DNA of 64,000 nucleotides from Acidithiobacillus sp. (GCA_028697715.1 JAQVDS010000007.1:1-64000); one strand, 5' to 3'. Counted from the stretch's first letter, positions 35,303 through 44,346 are shown. Program-made: numbers and translations. The notes: generated from the sequence alone by a model not told the origin.

Positions 35303-36388
35303 ATGCAGGTGGATCTCTTCTACGAACTGGCGGTACCCGCCCATCTTCCGCGTAGCGAGCTACAAGTCTATCACGAAACCCTGGAGGAGCTCGCGCTGGC
35401 GGACGCGCTGGGCTTTCATGGCGCCTGGTTGGTAGAACACCACTTCATGCGCGAGTATTCGCATTCCAGCGCCCCTGAGGTCTTTCTGGCCGCCGCTAGT
35501 CAGCGTGCTCAGCGGCTGCGTCTTGGCCACGCCGTCATCGCCCTACCCTACAACAACGCCGTGCGGGTGGCAGAACGCGTTGCGGCACTCGACCTTCTCT
35601 CTAATGGCCGCCTGGAGGTGGGGATCGGCCGCGGCTTCTCGCCGCGAGAATATGCTATCTTTGGCGCCGCAATGAGTGACAGCCGCGCCCATCTGCAAGA
35701 GGGCTTGGCGATTCTGCGTGCCGCGGGAGGGGGGCCGGTGCAGCACCAGGGCAAGCTGTACCAGCTGGAAAACATCGATATTCTACCCAAACCGCTACAA
35801 CAACCCCATCCGCCGCTCTGGGTCGCCGCCGTCAGTCCGCAAACCTTTAGCTGGGCCGCGCAGGAAGGCATCGGCGTGCTCAGTGGTCCATTCAAACCGT
35901 GGTTTCTGATCAAGCAGGACCTGAAAGCCTACCGCCGCGCCGTGCAAGCAAGTTCGTATGCCGCCATGCCCGGCTTCAATCCGCATTTTGCCATGACCAT
36001 TGGCTGCCTGTGTCTGGAAGATGGCGCAGAAGCGCGGCGCTTGGCCGAAGGCTTCACCTGGTATTATCAGCGTCTGCTCGATCAGACCCGGCCCGTGCTG
36101 GCGCAGTTACGTGAAAGTTACGAGTATTACCATCGCCTGGCATTTCTCGAACCGCTACTGCGAAAAGGCCTGAGCCTGCGCCTGCTGGAGACCATGGGCA
36201 TGGTCGTGGTGGGCACCCCCGAGCAGTGCCGCAAAGGGCTGGCGCGCTATGCCCGGGCAGGGGTGGATCGCCTGCTGCTGGCGGTAGGTGCGGGTATGGT
36301 TTCTTCCGATGTTACGCGGCGCTCCCTCGAACTCCTGGCCCACGAAGTCTTGCCCGCGCTGAACGACTCCCCTGCCGACGCGGCATGA
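35303..36388 (+). CDS. LLM-class flavin-dependent oxidoreductase
   Basis: A 361-residue luciferase-like monooxygenase with a TIM-barrel fold: HGAWLVEHHFMREYS near residue 38, LRLGHAVIALPYNNAVRVAE, GRLEVGIGRGFSPREYAIFG and HPPLWVAAVSPQTF. These bind reduced FMN or F420-like cofactor. The substrate cannot be told from sequence. It is coupled to the following epimerase by an ATGA overlap. Confidence 0.87.
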   Translation: MQVDLFYELAVPAHLPRSELQVYHETLEELALADALGFHGAWLVEHHFMREYSHSSAPEVFLAAASQRAQRLRLGHAVIALPYNNAVRVAERVAALDLLSNGRLEVGIGRGFSPREYAIFGAAMSDSRAHLQEGLAILRAAGGGPVQHQGKLYQLENIDILPKPLQQPHPPLWVAAVSPQTFSWAAQEGIGVLSGPFKPWFLIKQDLKAYRRAVQASSYAAMPGFNPHFAMTIGCLCLEDGAEARRLAEGFTWYYQRLLDQTRPVLAQLRESYEYYHRLAFLEPLLRKGLSLRLLETMGMVVVGTPEQCRKGLARYARAGVDRLLLAVGAGMVSSDVTRRSLELLAHEVLPALNDSPADAA

Positions 36389-37326
36389 GCCGCATTCTGC
36401 TCACCGGGGCGGCTGGCCATACGGCAAGCGTCCTGCTGCCACGCCTGCTGGAACACCCAGACAGGCCCGAGATCATCGCCTTCGATCTTCTGCCTGCCAC
36501 AATGCGGCACCCACGCCTGCACTGGCGGCAGGGTGATTTGCGTGCAGTCGACTGGCAACCCATTCTGGCGGGCGTGGACAGCGTCATCCATCTCGCCTTT
36601 GTGGTGCTCAGCCCGCGTCTAGGTCGGCAGCGCCATTGGCGGGCAGAGATGGCTGAAATCAATCGCGAGGGCAGCGGGCGCTTGCTGCAGGCAGCGAGTA
36701 GCGTCGGGGTCGAGCGCTTCGTGTACAGTAGTAGCGTGGCGGTCTATGGCGCTTGGCCAGATAATCCAGAAGGCATCAGCGAGGACCAGCCGTTGCGTCC
36801 GCCGCCGGGCTTTGCCTACGCAGAAGACAAGACTTCCGTCGAAGCGCTGATGCAGGAATACAGCCTGCGCCATCCAGAATTGCGACTCAGCCGCTTGCGT
36901 CTGCATGCCATAGTCGGGCAACACGCCCAGCCTCTGGTGAATGCCATCGCCTGCTCACCAATTGGCCTGCGCCTCCCCAATCCTGATCTGCCCATTCAAT
37001 GTCTGCATGAGGAAGACGCCGCTGCCGCCATCCTGGCCGCCTGGGAGCGGGGCGCGCACGGGGCTTTCAACATCGCCGCGCCGGAGCCCGTGGCCTGGTC
37101 ACAAATTCCGCGACGATGGCAACTCCCTGTCAGGCCACGGCAACTACACTGGCTGCACCAAAGACTGCGCCCCTTCACTCGGCGCCTAGGGGACCCGGGT
37201 TGGCTGCTGGGCTTGCAATATCCCCTGATTGTGAGCTGTCAGCGCGCGGAAGAGGAATTAGGCTGGCACCCCGGCTATACTGTGGGCGAAGCCTTGGCAT
37301 CGCTCCCCTGTGGCAAGTCCGCGTAG
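36385..37326 (+). CDS. NAD-dependent epimerase/dehydratase
   Basis: A 313-residue extended SDR protein. It begins MSRILLTGAAGHTASVLLPR, a TGxxGxxG NAD-binding motif, with the conserved VERFVYSSSVAVYG region and the catalytic Tyr/Lys pair in FAYAEDKTSVEALM. The frame extends upstream into the LLM gene, but the ATGA junction at 36385 is the natural start. Its 3' end overlaps the convergent uracil-DNA glycosylase gene by 52 bases. Substrate unknown. Confidence 0.85.
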   Translation: MSRILLTGAAGHTASVLLPRLLEHPDRPEIIAFDLLPATMRHPRLHWRQGDLRAVDWQPILAGVDSVIHLAFVVLSPRLGRQRHWRAEMAEINREGSGRLLQAASSVGVERFVYSSSVAVYGAWPDNPEGISEDQPLRPPPGFAYAEDKTSVEALMQEYSLRHPELRLSRLRLHAIVGQHAQPLVNAIACSPIGLRLPNPDLPIQCLHEEDAAAAILAAWERGAHGAFNIAAPEPVAWSQIPRRWQLPVRPRQLHWLHQRLRPFTRRLGDPGWLLGLQYPLIVSCQRAEEELGWHPGYTVGEALASLPCGKSA

Positions 37327-38177
37327 GTTTGCAGAGCCAGTTTGAGATCTTCCCAGACCTTGCGTTTTTCAATGGGATTCCGCAGCAAATAGGCGGGGTG
37401 ATAGGTAACGATGAGGGGAATATCGCCGTAGCGTTGCACGAAGCCGCGTAAACTCGCGAGCGGCTCGGCGCTCTGCAGCAGACTCTGCGCCGCGAAACGT
37501 CCCATGGCCACGATGATGCGCGGTTGCAGCAAAGCAATCTGGCGCTGCAGAAAGGGCAGGCAAGAGCGCACCTCGGGGCCGAGAGGGTCGCGATTCTGCG
37601 GCGGGCGGCATTTCAACACATTCGCAATATAGACCTGCTCCTGCCGACTGAGCCCCATTGCTCCGAGCATGGAATCGAGCAACTGTCCAGCACGACCGAC
37701 AAAGGCCTCACCGCGGCGATCTTCCTCGGCCCCAGGCGCTTCCCCCACAAAAAGCCAGGGGCTCGGCCGAGTACCCGCACCAACAACGGCATTCTTCCGG
37801 GTTTCGCCCAGACTGCAGGCGCGACAGGCATGGATACTCGCCTCGAGCACGGCCCAATCCATGCGCGCGATGCGTGCGACACGATCCTCTTCTGGAGCTG
37901 GCTCAACATCTGTCGGTGTCGCGGTTTCAACTGCTGGGATTGCCGGCGGTTGCGGTCCTGCGCCAGCATCGGCCAAGGGATCCTCCGCGGAAAGCTCTGG
38001 AATGTCCTCGATCGCCCTCACGGGAGGCGTGGCGGGCATGTCTGACAAACGGGTAACGGGCACCAAACGGGCCTCTTGCTGCTGAGATGTCGACTGTCCC
38101 TCCATGACCTCTGGCAGGGCCACCTCGAGCAACTGCAGATAGACGATTTGCGCTGGACTGAAAATCTTGCTGATCAT
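37275..38177 (-). CDS. Uracil-DNA glycosylase, family 4 (Fe-S)
   Basis: A 300-residue protein. The C-terminal two thirds are a type 4 uracil-DNA glycosylase: FVGEAPGAEEDRRGEAFVGR, YIANVLKCRPPQNRDP and VTYHPAYLLRNP. The cluster cysteines appear in CRACSL, LKCRPP and EVRSCLPF. An N-terminal stretch (about residues 30-110) rich in Pro, Ala and Glu is a linker typical of the proteobacterial versions. The first block, SKIFSPAQIVYLQLLEV, may be a protein-binding tip. The start is the ATG at 38177. Confidence 0.9.
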   Translation of the reverse strand: MISKIFSPAQIVYLQLLEVALPEVMEGQSTSQQQEARLVPVTRLSDMPATPPVRAIEDIPELSAEDPLADAGAGPQPPAIPAVETATPTDVEPAPEEDRVARIARMDWAVLEASIHACRACSLGETRKNAVVGAGTRPSPWLFVGEAPGAEEDRRGEAFVGRAGQLLDSMLGAMGLSRQEQVYIANVLKCRPPQNRDPLGPEVRSCLPFLQRQIALLQPRIIVAMGRFAAQSLLQSAEPLASLRGFVQRYGDIPLIVTYHPAYLLRNPIEKRKVWEDLKLALQTYADLPQGSDAKASPTV

Positions 38178-38253
38178 GCTGGGATGATAGCCCCTCTCTG
38201 AATCACAAAGAAACCTGCTCGGAAAGTCGACGCGGTGAAGTAACGCCAGAGGA

Positions 38254-38282
38254 TAGACAAGATTTTCCGGTAACATTATAAT
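38254..38282 (+). promoter_or_regulatory. Sigma-70-type promoter of the DUF4870 gene
   Basis: TAGACA (38254-38259), 17-base spacer, TATAAT (38277-38282). Both hexamers are near or at consensus. Transcription would start about 22 bases before the ATG, leaving room for the GGGAG ribosome-binding site. Confidence 0.7.
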
Positions 38283-38311
38283 TTCTATGAAACAACACAA
38301 GGGAGCGTCAC

Positions 38312-38665
38312 ATGTCGGAATCTACTACTGTAGTACCAGAAAATCCTAACGAAGATCGCAACATTGCCACGCTCGTTCATGCGGGTGGCATTCTCTTTGG
38401 TTTTCTTCCCTCGCTCATTGTCTACCTGCTGAAAAAGCAGGAGGCCAACGCCTGGCTGCTAGGGCAGCTCAAAGAAGCCTTGAACTTCCAGATCACCATG
38501 CTGATTGGCTACGTGATTGCCACCATCCTCAGCTCTTTACTGATTGGTCTGTTTATTTTTCCGCTTCTTCTCATTGTCAACCTGGTGTTCTGTATTCTGG
38601 CGGCAGTAAAGACGAGTAGTGGTGAAGCCTACCGGTACCCAGCAATTCTGCGTCTGGTAAGCTGA
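38312..38665 (+). CDS. DUF4870 membrane protein
   Basis: A 117-residue protein of the DUF4870 (Tic20-like) type: a charged N-terminus, then ATLVHAGGILFGFLPSLIVYL, an EALNFQITMLIGYVIA segment, a third helix, and the YRYPAILRLVS end. It has three to four membrane segments. Function unknown in the family. It has its own near-consensus promoter. Confidence 0.85.
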   Translation: MSESTTVVPENPNEDRNIATLVHAGGILFGFLPSLIVYLLKKQEANAWLLGQLKEALNFQITMLIGYVIATILSSLLIGLFIFPLLLIVNLVFCILAAVKTSSGEAYRYPAILRLVS

Positions 38666-38695
38666 TCAGCGTCCGGCTCTTGTCGGGCAACACTG

Positions 38696-38735
38696 CCCTC
38701 CCCTAAGCTTAGCTGCTCATCTGGTTAAGGGAGGG
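38696..38735 (+). promoter_or_regulatory. Hairpin enclosing the uup ribosome-binding site
   Basis: CCCTCCCCTAA (38696-38706) can pair with TTAAGGGAGGG (38725-38735) through seven plus three base pairs with one mismatch and an 18-base loop. The right arm contains the GGGAGG Shine-Dalgarno, 8 bases before the TTG start of uup, so folding would hide it. Confidence 0.5.
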
Positions 38736-38742
38736 TAACGTC

Positions 38743-40578
38743 TTGCCCGTTCTGGAGTTGCATGATGCCCTCATCGAGTGGGGCGGCAGGGTACTACTGG
38801 ATCACGCCGATCTGCGCGCCGAGGCTGGCGAGCGCATCGGTCTGATTGGCCGCAATGGTGAAGGCAAATCTACCTTGCTTGCGGCACTCGCCGGGCAATA
38901 TCTGCTGGACGGGGGCAGTTTGTGGATTGACCCGGCCCTGCGACGCGCGTTTTTGCCGCAGGAGCCCGAGCTTCCGGAGCAGCAGACCGTATTTGCGTAC
39001 CTACTGGCCAGCCCCCAGGATAGCGCCAGCGGTGAGGCCCTTCACGACGACGCGCCAGAGCGATGGACCCTCACGGCGCGAGCCGAGGCGCTCTGCGACA
39101 GCCTGGATCTGCCGCGCGAGCGGCAAATCAACGGCCTGTCCGGCGGGCAGAAAAAACGCTTGGCCATTGCCAGCACCCTGATTCACGGGGCAGAACTGCT
39201 ATTTTTGGACGAGCCCACCAATCACATGGATCTGAGGGGTATCGAGGCTCTGGAAAAAACCTTGTTGCGCTATCGCGGCACGCTGTTCTTCGTGACCCAC
39301 GACCGTCGTTTTCTGGAGTCCCTGTCTACTCGCATCATCGAACTCGACCGCGGCAAGCTGCGCAGCTTCCCTGGCCAGTTTTCCGTCTACCAGCAGCGCA
39401 AAGAGGAACTGCTCGCCGCCGAAGAGGCGGATCTCGGCCGCCTTGAACAACAACTGGCCAGTGAAGAGGCGTGGCTGCGGCAGGGCGTCAAGGCTCGTGC
39501 CAAACGCAACCAGGGTCGCCTGCGCCGACTGGAGCAACTGCGCGAGGAGCGCAAGCGCCGGCGGGGCCGGATCGGTGAAGCACAGATTCATATCCAGCAA
39601 TCCGAACGTTCTGGCAATCTCGTCGCCGAGCTTGAGGGGGTTTCTCTGCGTTTTGGCCAGCAGCAGATTTTGCGCGGCTTTTCCACCCGCATCGAACGCG
39701 GTGACCGGGTGGGGATCATCGGCCCCAATGGCGCCGGCAAAACCACCCTCCTGCGCCTGATCCTGGGGGAGCTGAAACCTGACAGTGGCAGTGTCCGTCT
39801 CGGCACGCGACAATCCATCGCTTACTTTGATCAGTTGCGCGAGCAGCTCGACCCGGAGACCCGGGTCGTCGACGTAATTGCCGATGGCAATGATTTCATC
39901 GATATCGATGGTGAGCGTCGACACGTACTCGGTTATCTGCAGGACTTTCTCTTTGCGCCGGATCGTGCCCGTGGCCTGGTAAAGGGGCTTTCCGGCGGGG
40001 AACGGGCCCGCCTGCTTCTCGCCCGCCTCTTTGCCAGACCTGCCAACATCCTGGTCCTGGACGAACCGACCAACGACCTCGACCTGGAAAGTCTAGAGGT
40101 CCTGGAGGATCGTCTGTTGGCCTTTCCTGGCACGGTCCTGTTGGTCTCTCACGACCGGGATTTTCTCGATCATGTAGTCACCCAGAGCATCGTCAGCCTG
40201 GGCGAGGGTCGCTGGCTGAACACCGCTGGCGGGCATCAGGAATTTCTCGCCTGGCAGGCGACACAAGCTATCCCGAGCGACGCCGAAAAGGCCAAGGGCC
40301 AAGAGGGCGCCAAGCCGCAGAGAGCAGCACGGCGCCCAAAATCTCTCAGCATGCGCGAGCGCAAGGAACTGGACGAGTTGCCGGCACGGATCGAGGCCCT
40401 GGAGCAGGAGCAGGCGAGTCTCGCAGAACTGCTGGGCCAGCCCGAGACCTATCAGAGCAGCGAAAAAGCCATAGCCCTGCAGGCGGAAGCGGCGCGCATC
40501 AACGCCGAGTTGGAGGCCACTTATGCGCGCTGGGAGGCGCTGGAGACCAAGGAAGCAGAACTCAGTAATACCGGGTAA
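38743..40578 (+). CDS. uup: ABC-F ATPase Uup
   Basis: A 611-residue ABC-F protein, soluble with two ATPase domains: GRNGEGKST, LSGGQKKRLAIA and FLDEPTNHMDL in the first; GPNGAGKTT, LSGGERARLLLA and VLDEPTNDLDL in the second. The charged linker (residues about 225-285) lies between, and a C-terminal coiled coil (LDELPARIEALEQEQASLAE) is typical of Uup. These proteins act on ribosomes and have been linked to transposon excision. The TTG at 38743 follows GGGAGGG. Confidence 0.92.
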   Translation: MPVLELHDALIEWGGRVLLDHADLRAEAGERIGLIGRNGEGKSTLLAALAGQYLLDGGSLWIDPALRRAFLPQEPELPEQQTVFAYLLASPQDSASGEALHDDAPERWTLTARAEALCDSLDLPRERQINGLSGGQKKRLAIASTLIHGAELLFLDEPTNHMDLRGIEALEKTLLRYRGTLFFVTHDRRFLESLSTRIIELDRGKLRSFPGQFSVYQQRKEELLAAEEADLGRLEQQLASEEAWLRQGVKARAKRNQGRLRRLEQLREERKRRRGRIGEAQIHIQQSERSGNLVAELEGVSLRFGQQQILRGFSTRIERGDRVGIIGPNGAGKTTLLRLILGELKPDSGSVRLGTRQSIAYFDQLREQLDPETRVVDVIADGNDFIDIDGERRHVLGYLQDFLFAPDRARGLVKGLSGGERARLLLARLFARPANILVLDEPTNDLDLESLEVLEDRLLAFPGTVLLVSHDRDFLDHVVTQSIVSLGEGRWLNTAGGHQEFLAWQATQAIPSDAEKAKGQEGAKPQRAARRPKSLSMRERKELDELPARIEALEQEQASLAELLGQPETYQSSEKAIALQAEAARINAELEATYARWEALETKEAELSNTG

Positions 40579-40857
40579 TCAGGGCAGTCGCAGAATTCGA
40601 ATCACCAGGTAATCGGCAGCAGCCGGAACCAGCGTGGCGAGGACAGCAAGCCCCATCGCCAGCCATGGCGTGGGGATCTGCTGGGGACTGGGTACCCAAC
40701 CATCCCACTGCCAGGGGGTTCCGGTAATGAGGTACGCCAGTAGCAGTCCGGGGATCAACAACAAAACGTCCACCAACAGTCCCAGCAGCACGGCGAGGAG
40801 CACCAACACGATTTGCACTAGGCCACGCAGGATGGGCATCAACCGCGATAGACCCAT
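40579..40857 (-). CDS. Small membrane protein, hypothetical
   Basis: A 92-residue protein with two long hydrophobic segments (about residues 15-45 and 65-85), not recognised. It overlaps the end of the preceding small gene. A second ATG at 40839 forms a TGATG stop-start junction with that gene and may be the true start. It lies directly against the convergent uup stop. Confidence 0.6.
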   Translation of the reverse strand: MGLSRLMPILRGLVQIVLVLLAVLLGLLVDVLLLIPGLLLAYLITGTPWQWDGWVPSPQQIPTPWLAMGLAVLATLVPAAADYLVIRILRLP

Positions 40858-41162
40858 AGCAACACATCATGACGCGGCAACCGGACACTTTTACCCGAGG
40901 AAAAATACAGGGTGGCAGTCGATGAAAAGGCGGCATTGCTGGCCAAGGGTTTGACGCGATAGGCGCCCGGCCAGTCCGGCGCAGCCTCCACCAGGACTCC
41001 AGCATGCCGCAGAATTTGCGCGCCTTGGGCGTTGATTTCGAGGTGTGAGAGCGGCACGCGGGCGAACAGAGCGACGAGCAGAATCCCGAGCAGAATCAGC
41101 GCCACGCCGCCGGCCAGGATGCCTGCCATCCAACGGTCTACCCTATCCATGCTTTTTCTCAA
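40839..41162 (-). CDS. Hypothetical single-span membrane protein
   Basis: A 107-residue protein: a short charged N-terminus, one membrane helix (WMAGILAGGVALILLGILLV), then an extracytoplasmic domain of about 75 residues. I do not recognise the family. The ATG overlaps the stop of the FtsI-like gene (ATGA), so translation is coupled and a cell-envelope role is plausible. The second ATG at 41150 is an alternative. Confidence 0.65.
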   Translation of the reverse strand: MRKSMDRVDRWMAGILAGGVALILLGILLVALFARVPLSHLEINAQGAQILRHAGVLVEAAPDWPGAYRVKPLASNAAFSSTATLYFSSGKSVRLPRHDVLLWVYRG

Positions 41163-42910
41163 TTTCCGCCTCCTTCCGCCCAGATCTCTGCCTGCGCCTG
41201 CGTGATCTGCTTAGTGGCCGAGGCGCAAGGGTGCGTCCCACACCAACGCGGTGCGATTCCCAGTTGCTGCAGGGCATGGTGCATGGTCACGCGAAACACC
41301 GGTGCCGACTCCACACCACCAAAGTTCCAATACCGAGTACTGCCGCGCAAGGATACCGCCATCACCAGATCGGGCGCAAAACCGGGGGCAAAACCGACGA
41401 AGGTGGCATTGGTCTTGTTCTTCTGGAAACCATCCTTGCCATTGGCGAGGTTGGCGGTACCGGTTTTGCCCCCCACCACGTAGCCAGGAATGGCGGCGAG
41501 AATGCCGGTGCCATTCGCGCTACAAACTCCCTCGAGCCAATGGCGCAAGTGCTTGGCGATCCCTTCTGCCATGATGCGATCGCGACGGGTGGGTTGTCCG
41601 GCAATCAGGATCGGTTGCACATGCACGCCGCCATTGGCGATGGCGGCATAGCCCTCGGCCAGCTGCAGGGTCGTCACTGATACACCGTAGCCCAGGGCGA
41701 TGGTGGCATGGCGTGCCTTGTCCCAGGTGTTGGGCGGCGGCAGGACCCCACTGGTACCCCCGTCGAAGCCCAAGTCAGGGTCCTGCCCAAAGCCGGCCTT
41801 GCGGTACATGTTGTAGATAGCGTCCGGTGCGGTGCGCAAGGCGATCTTAGCCGCGCCAATGTCACTCGAATATTTGAGGATGTGAGCCACATCGAGTTCC
41901 TGGTGGACGACATCGTCACGCAAACAGAAACCCCCGATAGGCAGGCAATGCGATACGTTGAAGCTTTCGTCCGGCTGAATGCTGCCAGTAGCCAATGCGG
42001 CAGCGACGACAAAGGGTTTCATCACCGACCCCGGCTCAAAGGCCTGATGCACTGCATTGTTCACGTAGTCGTCAGGACTGGCACAGCCATTTTGCATATT
42101 CGGATTGCAGGACGGCACGCTGACCATGGCGAGAATCTGGCCGGTGTGCACATTCATGACCACCGCCGAACCGTTCTCCGCGCCAAAGTGCTTCTGGGCA
42201 GCGCGCAAGGTCATATAGGCCCAGTACTGGATCTGCGGCTGAATGGTGAGGTGCAGGTCATGGCCGTTCTGCGCCGGCTGCGTCTGTAATACCCGCAGGA
42301 TGTCACCCTTGCCATCCACGAGCACCTTTTCCCGCCCGGGCTTGCCCTGCAACCAACTGTCAAAACCGCGTTCCAGTCCCGCTGCACCGTGATGATCCAG
42401 ATGCACCAGACCGAGCAGCGGGGTCGTTACCGAACCCAGAGGGTAGTAGCTGCGGCTGGTTTTTTCGACGTAGATACCAGGTACATGCAGCTTTTCCAGT
42501 TCCTGGCCCAGCTGCGGATGCACCTGACGCAGAAGATAGACAAACTGCGCCGACCCCCGCTGGAGGCGGGCTTCCAGCTCATTTCCCGAAATCTGCAGTG
42601 CCTGGGCGACGGCTGGCCACTCTTTGCGGTAGTGCTGGAAGATTCGCGGATCGGCCCAGATGGTGACAGCGGGGACATTGACCGCCAGGGCCTGCCCGTT
42701 GGCGGCATAAATGATGCCGCGCTGGGCTGGCAAGGGACGCTCCTGCACGTAGCGCATCTCGCCTTGCCCACGTAGCAGGTGCCTCTGCAGGAACTGTAAT
42801 TCGGTATCGCGGCCCAACACCAGGGCCAAGCCGCCAAGGATAAGCAGAATCAGGAGGCCGGCACGCCAGCCGGGCAGGGATCGAAAGCGCGGACTGGGTT
42901 CCCGGCTCAT
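41159..42910 (-). CDS. FtsI-like class B penicillin-binding protein
   Basis: A 583-residue peptidoglycan transpeptidase with an N-terminal membrane anchor (about residues 16-34). The catalytic motifs are S295-V-M-K, S348-S-D and K482-T-G-T. The middle motif is SSD where FtsI usually has SxN. It looks like FtsI/PBP3, but none of the dcw cell-division genes surround it. Instead it lies between a PP0621-type protein and two small membrane proteins. I prefer ATG 42910 (overlapping the upstream stop) over the TTG at 42925. Confidence 0.85.
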   Translation of the reverse strand: MSREPSPRFRSLPGWRAGLLILLILGGLALVLGRDTELQFLQRHLLRGQGEMRYVQERPLPAQRGIIYAANGQALAVNVPAVTIWADPRIFQHYRKEWPAVAQALQISGNELEARLQRGSAQFVYLLRQVHPQLGQELEKLHVPGIYVEKTSRSYYPLGSVTTPLLGLVHLDHHGAAGLERGFDSWLQGKPGREKVLVDGKGDILRVLQTQPAQNGHDLHLTIQPQIQYWAYMTLRAAQKHFGAENGSAVVMNVHTGQILAMVSVPSCNPNMQNGCASPDDYVNNAVHQAFEPGSVMKPFVVAAALATGSIQPDESFNVSHCLPIGGFCLRDDVVHQELDVAHILKYSSDIGAAKIALRTAPDAIYNMYRKAGFGQDPDLGFDGGTSGVLPPPNTWDKARHATIALGYGVSVTTLQLAEGYAAIANGGVHVQPILIAGQPTRRDRIMAEGIAKHLRHWLEGVCSANGTGILAAIPGYVVGGKTGTANLANGKDGFQKNKTNATFVGFAPGFAPDLVMAVSLRGSTRYWNFGGVESAPVFRVTMHHALQQLGIAPRWCGTHPCASATKQITQAQAEIWAEGGGN

Positions 42911-43092
42911 GGCTTGCGCGGGCAAAGCGGGTCGCTACAGGGGATAGCTGATCGCGGCGGAAAGTAGCGCGCACAGCGGCGGCATTGCTGCAGATCCTGC
43001 ATCATTGGCTGTCCTCGCTGCAGATGCCTTGCCCAGCGCCAGCGCCACACGCCATAGGCAGCAATGGCAATCAGGATGAGATATTTCCACAT
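42907..43092 (-). CDS. PP0621-type small Cys-rich membrane protein
   Basis: A 61-residue protein: an N-terminal membrane helix (MWKYLILIAIAAYGVWRW) followed by QQCRRCARYFPPR and CSDPLCPRKP, a four-cysteine ribbon (C-x2-C…C-x4-C). This resembles the PP0621 family. It is too small for a firm call. The stop overlaps the FtsI-like start by 4 bases. Confidence 0.65.
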   Translation of the reverse strand: MWKYLILIAIAAYGVWRWRWARHLQRGQPMMQDLQQCRRCARYFPPRSAIPCSDPLCPRKP

Positions 43093-43115
43093 CCGACCAG
43101 CGGTCTCCCTTATAG

Positions 43116-43142
43116 AAAAAACGCCTGCTATGCAAGCAGGCG
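43116..43142 (-). terminator. Rho-independent terminator after tRNA-Pro
   Basis: On the minus strand, CGCCTGC-TTGCATA-GCAGGCG is followed by six T. It begins about 8 bases past the tRNA CCA and ends the ispB/tRNA transcript. Confidence 0.85.
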
Positions 43143-43149
43143 CTGTTGT

Positions 43150-43226
<77 letters not shown>

Positions 43227-43231
43227 ATGCG

Positions 43232-44200
43232 TTAGTGATCACGATGGACCGCAAAATCTGCCAAAAACCGTAGAGCTTCCTTCTCGGAACACTCTGGAAA
43301 GTCCTGCAGGCAATCGCGTGCCTGACGGGCGATTTTTTCAGCAGAGCGCAAAGTGTATGCAATGGCATCGGTCTTGGCAATGATTTCGAGAACCTGAGGG
43401 AGATGCTGACGCGTTTCATCAGCGAGAGCAGCGCGCAGAATGGCTTGTTCCGCCGGGCTCGCCTCACGCATGGCGTGGATGAAAGGCAAGGTGGCCTTGC
43501 CATCGGCTAGATCGTCACCGCGATTTTTGCCCATGCGTTCGGCAGCGGCCTCATAGTCTAGGGCATCATCCATGAGCTGGAAAGCCGTTCCCAGGAGCCG
43601 ACCATATTCGGCCAGGGCATTTTCCTGCTCGACAGACATCCGATTGACAATGGCTGCCAGACGCGCGGCGGCCTCAAAAAGCTTGGCGGTCTTGGCGGCG
43701 ATTACGGCATAGTAACTCTCGGGATCGAGGTCGGCATCGTTGGCGTTTTCCAGCTGCGCCACCTCGCCTTGCGAGATGACACTGGTAGCCTCAGCCATGG
43801 TCGCCATGATCCGCATGTCGCCATCTTTGACCATCATCTCGAAGGAGCGGGCATAGAGAAAATCACCGACCAGAATCGCCGCGGCGTTGCCCCAGATCTG
43901 ATTGGCGGTGGCATTACTGCGCCGCAATTCGGAACCATCCACCACATCGTCGTGCAACAGGGTGGCGGTGTGAATGAACTCCACGACCGCTGCCAGGGGA
44001 ATGGGTCGGCCACTGCGATCTCCTCCCAGGCGCGCCGCGAGCAGAAGGATAATGGGGCGTAGACGCTTACCGCCGGCATTGACAAGATACGCACCCATGG
44101 CAGGGATGGTGGGCACGCCAGATTGCAACTGTTCCTGGATGATGCGGTTCACTGCCAGCATGTCGGCCTGGACAAGCTCTTTTACGCCAGCAAAATCCAT
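43232..44200 (-). CDS. ispB: Octaprenyl diphosphate synthase (polyprenyl synthetase)
   Basis: A 322-residue trans-prenyltransferase making the ubiquinone side chain. The first aspartate-rich motif is LLHDDVVDGSELRR (DDxxD), with GGKRLRP before it and GDFLYARSFEMM after; the second is QLMDDALDYE. The start at 44200 gives the normal N-terminus; the open frame to 44296 runs past the promoter. Chain length is inferred from family similarity. Confidence 0.9.
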   Translation of the reverse strand: MDFAGVKELVQADMLAVNRIIQEQLQSGVPTIPAMGAYLVNAGGKRLRPIILLLAARLGGDRSGRPIPLAAVVEFIHTATLLHDDVVDGSELRRSNATANQIWGNAAAILVGDFLYARSFEMMVKDGDMRIMATMAEATSVISQGEVAQLENANDADLDPESYYAVIAAKTAKLFEAAARLAAIVNRMSVEQENALAEYGRLLGTAFQLMDDALDYEAAAERMGKNRGDDLADGKATLPFIHAMREASPAEQAILRAALADETRQHLPQVLEIIAKTDAIAYTLRSAEKIARQARDCLQDFPECSEKEALRFLADFAVHRDH

Positions 44201-44254
44201 TCTGTGCTCTCTCCCGCTATGGCGCGAACCCCATGACTCGCGCAAATTGTGGCA

Positions 44255-44284
44255 ATTGTCGGTAGCCGGGCGCTTCTTTGTCAA
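44255..44284 (-). promoter_or_regulatory. Candidate ispB promoter
   Basis: On the minus strand, a perfect TTGACA (44284-44279), an 18-base spacer, and GACAAT (44260-44255). The leader would be about 48 bases. It lies in the 146-base gap shared with the divergent GH15 gene. Confidence 0.5.
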
Positions 44285-44346
44285 GGCGATTTCCATCTTC
44301 GTACCCTATACTTGTATGCAACGTTACCCGGGAAGGAGTGTAGCCG

